NCBI RefSeq assembly: GCF_900090045.1 | Contig: NC_041788.1 | Location: forward strand, 558,001 to 622,000 | Origin: Plasmodium malariae | Lineage: Eukaryota > Apicomplexa > Aconoidasida > Haemosporida > Plasmodiidae | Direction of reading: 5' to 3' | DNA: 64,000 nt | Shown: positions 12,001 through 20,140 of the stretch, one piece after another | Layout: every line of letters starts with the position of its first letter | How positions within the stretch are numbered: position 1 is the stretch's first letter | Translations under genes and position numbers: made by a program | Notes under the pieces: generated by a model | Database searches by the model: none | The model's input: only the letters and a program-made list of their open reading frames with translations | What the model was told of the DNA's origin: nothing

Positions 12001-14884
12001 TCTTATTCATATTATCACAAAAAAATTTTGAACAAGATTGATTATGCGTAAAAGAATTCCTGCTATCAGTAAAATTCCTAAATTCTCCCTTATTACCATT
12101 GTTTTCATTATTGCTCATACACGTTTTACACATACTGTACAAATTATTAGAAACATCATCCATATTAAGGTATGCGTTACTAACCCCATCCAAGGAATTC
12201 TCATTAGAACATTCATTATAATTCATTTTTACATCTTCGTTCAATAATATATTTTCTCTATTTCGATTTAGGTTATTTTCACTACTTTTATGTTTCCTTA
12301 TATATACGTCATTACCATTTTTAGACGCCTTTCTATCATTATTGTAAGTTTTTCCATCTACATGTTTATCATTTTTATCATTTAGTGACACATTCTTTGC
12401 TTCATCAATGGTTTCATTCAAACAATGGTCCTGTTGCACACCCTCCTTGGATTTTTCATGTTTTTCACAGTCCTGTAAGTTGTTTTCATTATTTTCCTGC
12501 ACATCTTGACTATTCTCTTCCTTTTGCTTATTTACAATTGCTTCTTTATTAAAAAACAAATAAATATAAAAAATATTATTTTTTATACATGCAAAAATGG
12601 CATATAACAAATATTTGTATTCTCTTAACAATTCATTCACATCCTGATTTTCCTCAATTTTATAATAAATATTATCAATTACTTTTTTTTTTCTTCTTTT
12701 TCCCCCACCTTTACAAGTATAATCTGCCATATATGAGCTAATTTTCATATTAATACTTTTTTGTAAAACATTTTTTTTTTTTTTTTTCCTAGATTCCTCT
12801 AAAGAATTTCTTAATAATATGGGGTAAAATGCATCATCTGAATAATATTTAACATAACTCCTGTGTGAATAAAAATAGTTTACTTTTTTTTTTATATTGC
12901 CTTTGTTATAAACTTTGTTCGTATTCCCTTTTTTTCTATGCCTTTTAAAATCGGCAATATCATTCATGTTACCTTTCACTATTTTGTTGTACAGGTTAAA
13001 CAATTCATATTTTAATGAATTGCTCTTATGTAACATTATGTTTAAAATATCAAAATATAGAGAAAAATAGGACACATTTCTACTATTCATTCTGAAGAGT
13101 ATTTCAATTATGTGAACTAGTAATTTAACACATATATTCTGAATAAAAATAAAGCTATTTTTGTTCATAATAACAAATGAATAATTAAATATACAACATT
13201 TTATTACATTATAATTCCATACACTTTTATCTTTAAAATAATAAAGTATATCATGTATTAATATAAATACATGTATATTTAAAAAAGTGTTATTATAATT
13301 TAAATAATTCTCATATGTAGACGGATTTAAAAAATATTTTAAAAAATATTTTATATTTTCCTTAAAACTTTCGTGTAACGTAAACCGAATATATTCAATA
13401 AATTTCTTTTTCTTTTCCATTGAATAATAACATGTATCATATTTTAAAAATTCAAGAATTTTTTCTATTAGAAACTCCTTATAATGAAAATATTTACTAC
13501 TAGTACTCATCCTTAAAAAATAACATAACATATAAATAACGCTGTTTTTTAAGTTCACAATATTAGACAACTTACAGAAATCAACCTCAAATATGTCACA
13601 ATCTATATATTTGTAAAATTCCTTTTTTACTATCCTTAATTTATTTCTCAAGAAATAACGACGACTATCATTAAATGGGATGCTTTGTGTATTCGTTCCA
13701 TTATCATTTAATATGTGTTTGTTAAAGGAATAGTATCCCATACCCATCTTCTTATTAATATTATCATTATTACTGATACTAGTACACATGTCGATACTTG
13801 ATTTCTCATTGTTATAACCACTTACGTATTCACTCGATAAAGAATTTTTAATATGATTTTCCTCAAATACATTGTGTTCATTAAAATATTCGTTATGATT
13901 AATTGAATTATCAGTATTAAAATTACTCATTTTAGAACATTCAATATTTTGTCCTATTTTTGATTTCTCAGAGTAGGTAATTATATCATTAAATAAATAA
14001 CTGTAAACATCCCCTTTGATATTATGTGGATAAAAAAAGTATCTCCGCTTATCTTCATTTTCTAAACAATTATTGTTTAACAGTAATGAGGAATTCCGAA
14101 AATGATAATTATATGCAGCTTTAAAAATTAATTCTTTTGAATATGTAATATATTCTATAAAGAAAGACTTGGAATATTTAATGTCTAATATATTAAGAAC
14201 TGAAAGTATTTTACTTAAAATTTTTATAAAAGTTTCATTATTGCTTAACAATTGCGGATATAAATTTATTATTATGTAATTTGATAAAATTATTTCTCTA
14301 ACAACTTCTAACGAGTCCTTGCAACTTCGTAAGAACTTTTTTTTTTTATGTCTTTTTCTATATATATTAATTGCAGACTTCAAAAATTTCCCTCTCTTTA
14401 CTTTACTTATAACTTTTCGATAAAAAACTTTTAAAACATTCATAGAAACAACATTAACATATTTATAAATATCAAATAATAGTAGATCATTTTTATGCAA
14501 TTTGCAAATTTCTGAAATTATACCAATACAAATTAATTGATATTCTTCATTTTCATTTATAATCAGGTTTAAACAAACATTAAAAATTTCAATGATGTAT
14601 TTTATGTTTCTAAACTTATGAATCATAGAATAAAAAAGGTATAATATGTTTTTTCGAAAAAAAAAAGACTTACTATAATAATAACATGGAGAGCAATCAT
14701 TCATATAACTTTTTAATAAGGGATATATATCTGTTAAAAAATAACTCTCCTCCTCATTACTCATATATAACAAAGCCGTTCTTTTCGTATGAGATCCATT
14801 TTTCTCATCTATATCATCTTGTAACTTTTCATTCTTACACATAAAATTTATTGGCTCTAATTTTTCTTCTACTTCCTGCTCCAT
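1..14884 (-). CDS. Giant HEAT-type protein, probable Tra1/TRRAP homologue (N-terminal part, runs off left edge)
   Basis: A single open frame runs on the minus strand from the ATG at 14884-14882 to the left edge, about 4961 codons; I checked the frame at both ends and on several internal lines without finding a stop. Residues ~35-150 resemble the TRRAP/Tra1 N-terminus: a helical repeat with INENEEYQLICIGIISEI, matching the family block in which acidic-Asn residues precede a conserved helix, and later helices (~360-500) align by eye with the TRRAP block before its first insertion. Asn/Lys/Ser-rich inserts separate the helical blocks. In the family this is a catalytically dead PI3K-like scaffold that brings SAGA/NuA4-type acetyltransferases to activators in the nucleus. 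The diagnostic FAT, pseudokinase and FATC domains would lie left of the window, so the family call is inference; the gene itself is secure. It is divergent from the Psf3 gene across a 3.5-kb spacer. Confidence 0.62.
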   Translation of the reverse strand, partial: MEQEVEEKLEPINFMCKNEKLQDDIDEKNGSHTKRTALLYMSNEEESYFLTDIYPLLKSYMNDCSPCYYYSKSFFFRKNILYLFYSMIHKFRNIKYIIEIFNVCLNLIINENEEYQLICIGIISEICKLHKNDLLLFDIYKYVNVVSMNVLKVFYRKVISKVKRGKFLKSAINIYRKRHKKKKFLRSCKDSLEVVREIILSNYIIINLYPQLLSNNETFIKILSKILSVLNILDIKYSKSFFIEYITYSKELIFKAAYNYHFRNSSLLLNNNCLENEDKRRYFFYPHNIKGDVYSYLFNDIITYSEKSKIGQNIECSKMSNFNTDNSINHNEYFNEHNVFEENHIKNSLSSEYVSGYNNEKSSIDMCTSISNNDNINKKMGMGYYSFNKHILNDNGTNTQSIPFNDSRRYFLRNKLRIVKKEFYKYIDCDIFEVDFCKLSNIVNLKNSVIYMLCYFLRMSTSSKYFHYKEFLIEKILEFLKYDTCYYSMEKKKKFIEYIRFTLHESFKENIKYFLKYFLNPSTYENYLNYNNTFLNIHVFILIHDILYYFKDKSVWNYNVIKCCIFNYSFVIMNKNSFIFIQNICVKLLVHIIEILFRMNSRNVSYFSLYFDILNIMLHKSNSLKYELFNLYNKIVKGNMNDIADFKRHRKKGNTNKVYNKGNIKKKVNYFYSHRSYVKYYSDDAFYPILLRNSLEESRKKKKKNVLQKSINMKISSYMADYTCKGGGKRRKKKVIDNIYYKIEENQDVNELLREYKYLLYAIFACIKNNIFYIYLFFNKEAIVNKQKEENSQDVQENNENNLQDCEKHEKSKEGVQQDHCLNETIDEAKNVSLNDKNDKHVDGKTYNNDRKASKNGNDVYIRKHKSSENNLNRNRENILLNEDVKMNYNECSNENSLDGVSNAYLNMDDVSNNLYSMCKTCMSNNENNGNKGEFRNFTDSRNSFTHNQSCSKFFCDNMNKINYNTDSNEYIPLNFLSKNDDFLFNSYNCLVRSKENKFNHMNRKSENTCAIKNSYTSSYAIENDLSNYMNAYNNENEKKLNIIISSYIPEKGICSNYDSNNCNNGNSIITNNQYETINDKFENAGNNNYVYENNNWNNLSTEQNLNFYGMSNCDPKLIEDDRCENIKNNENDLSEKWSVNKEKKIVNEDDTFEDMYDIQYTNFSYLENESALCYELNDEWLKIIYKIFYRMLICSILFNSCFSFVSVVNLKIKRESVKRCMKIKIMKIRKACDSADLKFCGSGSKYSHINMNVNNFLKEDKTKVFHCVNYIKSEEKKLLYMCANILSCLSRNNFHDFMNYSIDILFKLLFQYPQIFYIFQILGALSSTSLLFCKVCLNYLIMKMKKFLKIKNNFKPLLYFNKNMRSKLLRDIYYYKMMYKLCSPYECLINVCDTDNSESSTTYIHESASCKDKGAYRTYNLNSGKYYKTREDKRLLDGRCSYIYNGISAKNEFNLMRQGGIYAFEGLVNNKERKTKRNIWNKNVQGKILMSFPKNTKLDNCIPFNKQYYVCNIKKEKRKRRRRHERIYKSGIPIDYFDSHILEEYENEVGHMSNLESNYKNDVLLNNINLFKGFRYHHEVNFEHADQSQTNNLELDYSNEVKKKRNTDYIFCDLGKRDIINPTNFLFIYDGKFLNINGEKKKINKYIHYAQFNRKILNYYLSDENESCTRSLCRFNLLKNRKKDKNILKMPVTNNMTMFDMMSAKKLRRKIAKKKRNLTSNDYIRTDHHIMGYNSYSMNNTFNSYLSYNELTIKLMYFILTVIKYYSNYYVHFINELKMICDICFDIILKDSKCIQVINLLKSLLETICFVTFANELKMNNKNEKGLNFQLETFFHPYNLNYVKLMKYMNTNVNAKMSPNMSENNNLMGSLYNSVYGYQNVNNAEKAFLNANEDRGERSNTLQKGSKITEDIGNNDKSFIVGRSGNNYLKYNNEGCNQLQGNKINYKCDIKENFLIDHFLSWFERLYLSFPKLYRMLFCEMCLQLPIKNFMNEHFHIYMKSLIVCLNSKNINRIKIALKSIEQNVCTVNNNDIKCNISSSFFYKYKNGKKSFIFTNLMKLLKNKISFQFNFNSIYEQKYYLNDFYRNLSNNFLCKIGVMHRRKYLLEGEVNKYLNRAFVEILYTILRIYCKFYENNELINSYYYDINNKSNVKTNFRIGFFLKRQIKENSKKRCIQDVHVCREALKEINRGLYRNNEQKELLSNIIEEGSMRNTLINLKIENTCSIDNSNISNYNISDNNKKRKGILLEDENESTRNEEGKVTNIKTNEYMYNEKTKKQKKENIDEQIINSGNRKKVRRKSSNVGHAIIKEEKKNEKNLENEPSVICNANIVEEVNYNQTIQKNNNCLHRNSMSNIGEAESDKNCSSSWNNFNLLNLLMNDIFNNKFDSVINHIDFEETLNYCYKILKTTMKSNNSKYLYYYKKSSTNHFRGKFFIRMHAATKLRWTKKKKRKKKNRNKMFLFFSFKKLKNVKKRKMSDEIRDEKEKGCKKIKVSSAVIGKDTRNIYPNANGAMRIDIWRNDNKEHCFERLDERSEKNKNIFQTHSENMNSHRSDYNCKDQRNYLYDKKMKSFFIQNTNFNKYKRFIDNEKMKYFCKSDLCFNCIQRDLRINCYRIVITIFIFIFDHAKCISEFYEYMVKVGSMNNDFKKRDHNNSVSCLNDVNKAEEADATASTQKNLSGCNVFFKKRYSKRTNLRRGKSSKYEDFIFSSKIFAEDNESAHKNSIYDDTAFREKINSICSDENKRYSFETCQCIKYLYKYTFIYRDNNNKFIRKLMYCFLILLIEINEKRPKKDEMVGFKRIVRNKKDEGNVGIESIRENENRCESNCDDDTWKDILRQIVKHIIRRISLILSNRFVLLGKENFIYMKYHNNEMDVSSFIYTFCNLIEYHPHFVQISVQGLKFVEKVIKTVLKVQPVEIKKCLKSCFFSDLCTHICNICNESKIKKKIFGLLLLLKVIRILHPYWVKYNIYSIIHMLLTCYERSKLKYVRIVQLLIEECFSLVISSLYIGYVGEINTYILNNIKTADNTFVDDVNNLYTSNSNVNDKDFRLLKYVKKETVNKIKSDVEKIRAFFGTNEKAAHRCSESDKLKLHHSTETNENKNSSIKDKRLLKGTCFWYNKDEIYTWDILTLRKKNKRNEKDVRKMSKILINILKIFIYNLNKEQKDRYFIKKAFVIVAKIVRSDVRDLLTYKYCEKNNTCLQDLFLKHYCITNFRKASLNRKITYVDIYCFFLSQKPYIKFDFNIIGKLIEDIVQIIECLGKKDDNNNYFNYILNGNIVNMCPNNGMNINLHEHENLNFIYDEKLNFNSNDILNEFKNFSACNLNLDNCPKIINNANMLDGKNYPYTNVHSSKDSMNDMVSNMYNSNLNEQKSKELQNLYEKIKKRDRNCFFPTKMEHLTGGDNNNEDYNISIAVNEERNMLSGNIDRISKHFKEYIDKKNYENYNMDDTINYNEQRVKRKVLNSYFSLYFNNKFSECTEGNDERSMHRFSKTLNNNFVMENINIADNSLVNYNKEGNDNMMDNLIKWDDHFYTDINSEVRNRSDLNKDSINYMNIYNNNYFNRNVNKGTSNKEEIIYNYVNNKNVNNVNSNSSFVGEEQSNYKSSLICGSAHDHKLNNFEYTKTENLGNDNLNYNENKCSLTEENRNVEMNMNNINLGDSQNIKFSSNYYNINNNRKDEYKNYYQDFYLYFKDKEDMQLNQVKTLIDEKEKQKYKEYTGVSTGNEIKENGSKEYIKNLLEKEQFVNEEIAEEQFMRKQFLREDYNIVIEFFMYFMMFVRIYYSHPLYKYLLPVVNSVTCEKHIYLYNRCIHILLNFLFSKEKELCVRAEEILFYLIRNDEQEKDLRKNENTNIMRKEDIKSKVVKNNTNNAELTRGVKRLEANYPSGNNTKNNISVDRNVFKNDGRFSSSKLVNINRTFLNIWKLNKSDLKLYLKSILCNLSYALKKKCYPLSKNFIVGLSKIYCLFPYLFSSYLLQGFVKYIELFNEKGAYDKSDSKDVEQIMAIFYNFFSIAKLTYDQFRDIVDLLLSIHKRVKKGGTLSINYLNESKKTMEHERSYGSGLIFNENRFSNISETIADEYRSIFDNGNVDRDRNVCAELCFKGNNYHTNNNGINTGMFEMRNDMCKSVNSCIGNDVDNNTNTYKERSVLEYFIANNNNSRIGINSFYKYSLSLLCCNNYEHAFMYFMNSRQNYNLFSCFVSVLNLKHLTGLRKYIFNNFNFLTSILLRYISNVRTNAVLLNVFSIYSFSINDELIKEIITLDNSQLNDFIYKNVEMNLEKKSILYLREGLEILIEKSGEEEDKEGYFNGKGQSINSSLFINNKFIYNLFCVINVVHVLVKHEPSYIYMNFYEERIKRNKTSIIEILYVCVCYMISQYLFLEDNNFYLFLNNNECKKCVKIFIIFFHFSGDLHKYVNLDALNVSNGEVEKDVPKTLGRNNNGYKRNAFDSMENNKYLFFLRTNMFIMLSFIICTSRNINFSYLIKFFRKHAMRNLSFREKRFLFFTVIHILHNFNFSILRKFYETSVRFIITPILEEYIRIIENIEYIIFQDAENRLINTHDRENTNGLNKNGIFMIFLAKLFSDSYINCFNNFNTKVEKVNSNKWKNIYNRDYAENNREDISLNNKDSNNGRIYYNNGFSNNNSIKCRNYDVYVDIRHREEHNGANLKYNNAYGNIYWNNKYTTIRPIRNEENSSFIYKLNDNTNPSTVNNDYCLFHMSVFRGENNIRFYPFYSYNLFFNTNEIAYTLKALLDYRGRCMETIANKLIICSLLIDIVRKVKCKRNRRLLFIYVRKINKKFIYSPSEYIKQLSIRNIISIYKYYFSNRISDLRKIYPYLIFSYKNEEENLIRTNLEELKNLITLRSVQNRNISYKSKIWQCYKKRNYLNYFYFNEFRRNNRIMDNKEQNDLYSYYKNIYLYNAGNYTRNLYHYVFKNNSLKCYDLFNHRNFVINLIKR

Positions 14885-15576
14885 CTTCTAATATTACTAT
14901 CATTTATATTTGTAGGTACCTATGTTGTGTTTGTTCCTATGTAATTTTAAGTATGCTTATTCAGGCGGATGAATGTAACTGTCAGTTAGTACATGTATGC
15001 AAATATATACATATATATACACATACATACATTCACATAAATACATATGTATATAGGCAAAATTGAGCAGACATATATTTAAACAGTCTGATGATGCATG
15101 AATATATACATACATCTCTGTATTCGTTTACACACTTTGTATGTGCAAGAATATTTGTCTGAATTATACGTGCGTATATGATTACAAATGTTCTTTTCTT
15201 TTCTTCAAAATTAAAAAAAAAACAAAAATTCAACAAAATAAAATATTACAAATATAAATGTAACAATGAAAAGTTAATGATGGTAAAAAATAAAATATAT
15301 ATACATATATATAGTTAAAAATACAGTTATAAAACAAAAGTGATATTTAAATTTAAATACATAAATAACTTAAGATCAACACAGATAATAAACAATACGG
15401 ACAAAAACTAATGACATAAAAAAAAAAAAAAAATTAAAAAAAATTAAATGAAAATTTTCACTTCAAACTGCTATCACTCCTGTTTTTCTCTTTAATTTTC
15501 CTATAACTATTATCACATAAATATCTAAAAAAAGCAAAAGAAAAACAGGAAAAAAAAATTATATGTATATACGTAT

Positions 15577-15725
15577 GTATATGTATGCATGTATATATGT
15601 ATGTATGTGTGTATGCACGTATATATGTATGTATACATGTATGTATGTATACATGTATGTATGTATGTATGTATACATGTATGTATATATGTATGTATGT
15701 GTGTACGTATGTATATATATATATA
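15577..15725. repeat. ATGT-type microsatellite
   Basis: Interrupted tetranucleotide array of GTAT/ATGT units mixed with TACATGTA blocks, ending in (TA)n. It produces a spurious open frame of Met/Tyr/Cys/Val on the plus strand. Confidence 0.85.
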
Positions 15726-16450
15726 CTTATTTTCTTACATGAATAGTATACTTATAAACACCTATCTTATGATGAGCGATGCAATACGCATTTTATGGTA
15801 CGATATGCAGTATGTAAAATAAAATAGATATAACAATAAATATAAAAAATATATGCATTATTCGTATAAATAAAAAATATACATAAGGTTGACATACCAA
15901 AAAAGTATAGATAACATACAAGTACATATGATATATATATGGGTATACATACATAAATATACTTGTATAATCACATGTACTAAATTTATTATCTCTACAC
16001 AAGTTATTAATATATGCGGGTGTAGAAAAGATTATTCAATATAAAATATGAAAAAACAAAGAAATATATATATATATTAAAATGTTCCTTAAATAATTTT
16101 CCACAAATTTTTGAAAATTCCCTTTCAAATATAAAAAATAAGAAACTTTTAAAAAATAAATATGTAACTTCTACAAGTAGGTCTTAAAAAAAATTTGTTT
16201 GAAATGAAAAAAATAAAAACAAAATAAAAGGTAATTGATAAATAGATTTATGTAGAGTACTTTAACTTTTTCCATTTTTTTTATATCATGTACTATATTT
16301 AAACTATCTTACGATTTTCTTTTCGATAATCTAAAAGTAAATAATATAAAATAAAAGATTTAGGGACGTAAGCGCTCATTTGACTTTCTAAATATATTTA
16401 AATTAAATTAAGTGATTAAAGTAAATACAAGTGTCAGCAGTACTACCTAT

Positions 16451-16630
16451 GTACCCATATATTTATGTATGTACTCGTATACCTATTTATGTACACGTAT
16501 ATCTATATATGAACACGTATATCTATATATGCACACGTATATCTATAAATGTACACGTATATCTATATATGTACACGTATATCTATATATGTACACGTAT
16601 ATCTATATATGTACACGTATATCTATATAG
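16451..16630. repeat. 20-bp minisatellite, nine units
   Basis: Nine head-to-tail 20-bp units with consensus gtacacgtatatctatatat. The units starting at 16451 and 16471 are diverged, those at 16511 and 16531 differ by one to three bases, and those from 16551 onward are identical except for the last base of the array. Because 20 is not a multiple of three, all frames stay open as a 60-bp super-period, which explains the Tyr/Ile/His-rich open frames over it. Divergence at one end and identity at the other indicate recent homogenisation. Confidence 0.93.
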
Positions 16631-16894
16631 TAATGAGTATGATAAATATATATATGTACTCATATATATATTAATGTTATTTATATCTATATCTTCATCC
16701 TATTTATGTTTAGAAAAATATATGAAAAACAAGCACCTTTTCATGTAAGGTACAATTGAAAATTAGTAAGTCTACATAAAGATAATTATATTTGAGCAGT
16801 ATCTTTCAAGTTCAGGTCATTTTTCTTTTTCTTTGAAATTTTGAGAGCTTCTAATATTATTAAGGGAAAAAAGTTAAACTGAGAAAGTTCAATT

Positions 16895-17090
16895 AATAAA
16901 GGGTAATGTTTAAAAGCATAAAACTAAAAAAGGTGAAAGGGGAGTAAAATTAATTGGGATAGAGTTAACAAAAGAAAAAATTAAGAAAAGGTAAAATTAG
17001 GAAAGCGTGAAATTAAAATGGAGTGACATCAAAAGGGTAATATTAACGGTTGGTGAAATTAAAAAAGGAAAATAAAAGTAAACGTTTCAA
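16895..17090. repeat. Degenerate purine-rich, C-poor repeat zone
   Basis: Loose repetition of a G-G-T/A-(G)AAATTA core every 14-17 bases, with the plus strand almost free of C. Units are too diverged for a firm period; this may be a decayed minisatellite. Confidence 0.45.
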
Positions 17091-18350
17091 ATTATAAAAT
17101 AATGACAATATTATAATATGAAAAAACACGAAAATAAAAAGTTACATAAAAAGCTACTGTTATATCTACATTAATTATAATTTAGGCCTGTACGCTTTTC
17201 AGTATTTTTTATTTTTTAGTACACCGGTATACTTAAAACCTATCTAGTAATTTAAACCCTATACAAACATTGCTCGGGCGTATGTAAATTTTTTTTTGTT
17301 ATTGTTTAACTGGTTCATCTACGCATCATATCTCCACAGTAATTATATGGTAAAATAACAAAAATAATTTTATTTCGATATCTCAAATGTTTTCTCTCAA
17401 AAAAAAAAAAAAAATTATTACGGTTATTTTATTTTTAAATTTAAAACAAAGGGCTTATTTTTCCTTGCTACACATTCAATTCTTAATTATATTTATGAAG
17501 AATATAAAATAAAAAAAAAAAAAAGTAAAAGATTTAATTATAGGCAGATTTCTTTCAAAAATAAAAAGAAATAATTCATCGAACTTTTTATTAATTTTTT
17601 GGTCTTTTTGCAAGCTTAATATGACATAATATTTTTTAATAAAATGAAAATTTCGGTGTTAAATATATCAAGAAATATCTTCGTTCAAAGTATTGTAACA
17701 ATAAAAATGAAACAGTCTTTTTTTAAAAAAATGATAAAAAAAACTTGAACACTTCTAAATATTAGCAACGCAAGTTGAACGTATAACTAATTACTGTAAA
17801 AAGAAAAAAATCATGTATATGCACTTACACACATACTTCACATATATAAATATATCCATAACATAATAACATCCACGTGTGCTACAATAAAGAATACATT
17901 ATACTTAAATTTCTGGGAACATTTTACAAAACACCATAGAAAGAGCATTTCCATTAATAACTTTATAATTAAATGTTATTTTATATTTCTGAATAGATAC
18001 TCATACCAAATACTTCAAGCAAAAACTTTTAATTTGTTAAAATAATATTTTGTCTAACTTTTCTCCAAAGGTTTATGTCAAAGAAAAAAAAAAAAAAAGT
18101 CTATAATAAAAATATAAGAAAAATAATTCAAAAAAAAAAATAATTTAACAAGAAAAAATTAATGTTTATATAATTTACATTAGGAGGGTATTTATAAGCT
18201 TTTTTTATTATAAAGCAAAAAAGCAAGCATATACATATATTCTTCTAGCTTGAATACTGTTCTCTGCTTCTTAAAAAAAATAGAAATAAAAAATTATATT
18301 TTTTATACCTTATATGCTTTTCTAAAATATCTCTTTTTTTTTTTTATAAA

Positions 18351-19589
18351 ATGGAAAATGAAATTGTTTTAAGCGAAAAATTAGAAGAACTTAAAAATTT
18401 AATATATGTGGATGATACACCTTTCAAACATTTAGATTTCGTGGTAAGAAAAAGAATTCCTTAAGAAGCGGTATGTCACTATGCATAGATCGTACACACG
18501 TGCGTGCTCATACACTTATATAAAAATATATATAAACAATTCAATATTTTAAATAAAACACTTTAGAAAGTTCCTTGTATTCCATGTTGTGTCTTACCCG
18601 GTTTGTCATTCTTAAGCAATCGAGCTCTGGAGGAATGCAAAAACGGATATAGAAAAGATGAAGTAAAATTTCTTTTTTTTTTAACTAGTAGAAAAAGTTA
18701 TTTTATATCTAAATATAAATATATGCATAAATTGATACATATATATAACTATTCATAAATCTATATATACGCCGTGTTTTACTTTTCTTGTAGATAAATG
18801 AAAGCGATGAGATACTCATTGAATATTTTTACGCAAAGCGATTACAAAAAAACAGTTTAGTAAAAATAAAATTTCCTGAGTGTTACGAAATGGCTGGAGC
18901 TCTTTTGTCTGACGCCACAGCAGCATGCGTTGGAAGCTTAACTCATCTTTACTTCGAATTAGGGAACGAACTATGTGAAATGTTAAATATAAAAGAAGAA
19001 TTATCATTCACAATAATTTTGTTAAAATATCTACATAGATTAAAAATGTTTACATATTTTGAAGTATTATGTTATATAATACATATTTTAACTAATGATA
19101 AAAAATATTCAAAAAAAGTTCATATGTTAAAATATGAGAACTATCTTTTGGGATCTTTTTTTTTTCTTTCTCGTACTATTTTTTTTATCTAACTTTCACT
19201 TCTGTACACCGTTTCAGATTACCAGAAAACGAATGGCCCGTTGAAAAGTTAGAAGAGTTATTAATGATAGCAGAATTAAGAAGAAGAATCTATTTAATCA
19301 AACATAATGATCAAGTAGATCAAACCTATTTGGAAGGAATGACTTTCATGGAAAGGAAAAGTAAAAAAAAGAAGATTTAGTACTCTTTAAAACGCTATCT
19401 TGTTTTGTTTATTTTTTTATCTTTCTTTATTTTCCTTTCATTTTGTTATACTGTGTTAGACTCGAATTAATTTTTCTCCATTTCCCTTTCATTTTAGTGT
19501 TTAATTCATTTTCCATGGGAACGGATTTGGACAAACAAAAAGCTACATCAAATAGGCAAATTTTTAGTTTTTTCGAGTTTGATTTATAA
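18351..19589 (+). CDS. PSF3: GINS complex subunit Psf3-like protein, five exons
   Basis: Exons 18351-18443, 18567-18662, 18794-19047 (or to 19125), 19218-19360 and 19498-19589 give ~225 residues (251 with the longer exon 3); human PSF3 is about 216. The conserved core reads VKIKFPECYEMAGALLSDAT followed by a leucine/aromatic helix containing HLYFELGNELCEML, matching the Psf3 pattern of hydrophobic strand, P-x-x-Y, Ala-Asp-x-x-x-V and FYxxGxxL. Upstream, VPCIPCCVLPGLSFL matches the start of the Psf3 B domain. GINS (Sld5-Psf1-Psf2-Psf3) joins Cdc45 and MCM2-7 in the replicative helicase in the nucleus. The exon 3 donor is uncertain: both candidates leave phase 2 and have weak GTT donors. If the last intron is retained the protein ends at the TAG at 19378-19380 with a lysine-rich tail. 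Confidence 0.68.
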
Positions 19590-19747
19590 TTAATTTTTTG
19601 ATAAAAATATTTTTAAAATGAACTCCTTTATTCGTTCGTTTGTTCATTCATTTATCTATTCGTTTAATTATTATGTGGATATGTTTATGTGTATATTAGT
19701 ATATGTCTATAAGTGCATATGTTTATATGAGTACTTGTATACACATA

Positions 19748-19798
<51 letters not shown>

Positions 19799-20140
19799 TT
19801 TTTTTTTCTTGAATATTTTTCATTGCTCTTCTTATCAGAATTACAACTTTATTTTTAATTGTTATTAAACTTATGAAACCTTTTGAAGTATTTTAAAACT
19901 AAATAAATATCTTTAATTTTAATCAAAAAAAATGTAATATATTCATTTCTAAAAAAGCCCTTTTTTAATTTAGTTATTTCTCTAAGTTTGCGAAATTATT
20001 TGAGAGCTTAAAAATGTATATGCACATATACACATGCACACGCACTCAACAAATGTATAGACTTCTAACATTAATAATAGTTTTAAACATTTTAATGTTA
20101 AAAAAAAAAAAACATGGCAATTTAAAATAATATACTCCTT
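19590..20140. other. Convergent intergenic region with (AT)n tract
   Basis: Tail-to-tail spacer between the Psf3-like gene and condensin H. It holds an (AT)n tract at about 19752-19793 followed by a T run, and little else; probably the 3' UTRs and terminators of both genes. Confidence 0.75.

Larger units (their letters stand above)
14885..18350. other. Intergenic region between divergent genes, repeat-rich
   Basis: About 3.5 kb separates the start of the giant minus-strand gene from the Psf3-like gene, so it should hold both promoters. It contains ATGT/ATAC microsatellite, a 20-bp minisatellite, a degenerate purine-rich repeat zone and many poly-A/T runs. The apparent open frames here (around 14851-15236, 15589-16002 and 16412-16748) are translated repeats or low-complexity sequence; I see no credible gene. 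Confidence 0.7.

Noticed and set aside
15589..15822. Open frame of Met/Tyr/Val/Cys repeats
   Set aside because: Direct translation of the ATGT microsatellite.
16451..16630. Regular repeat resembling a CRISPR array
   Set aside because: Units are contiguous with no spacers, and this is eukaryotic nuclear DNA.
16412..16748. Two overlapping open frames of 72 and 105 codons rich in Tyr, Ile, His and Val
   Set aside because: They are the 20-bp minisatellite read in shifting frames; unit length not divisible by three keeps every frame open.
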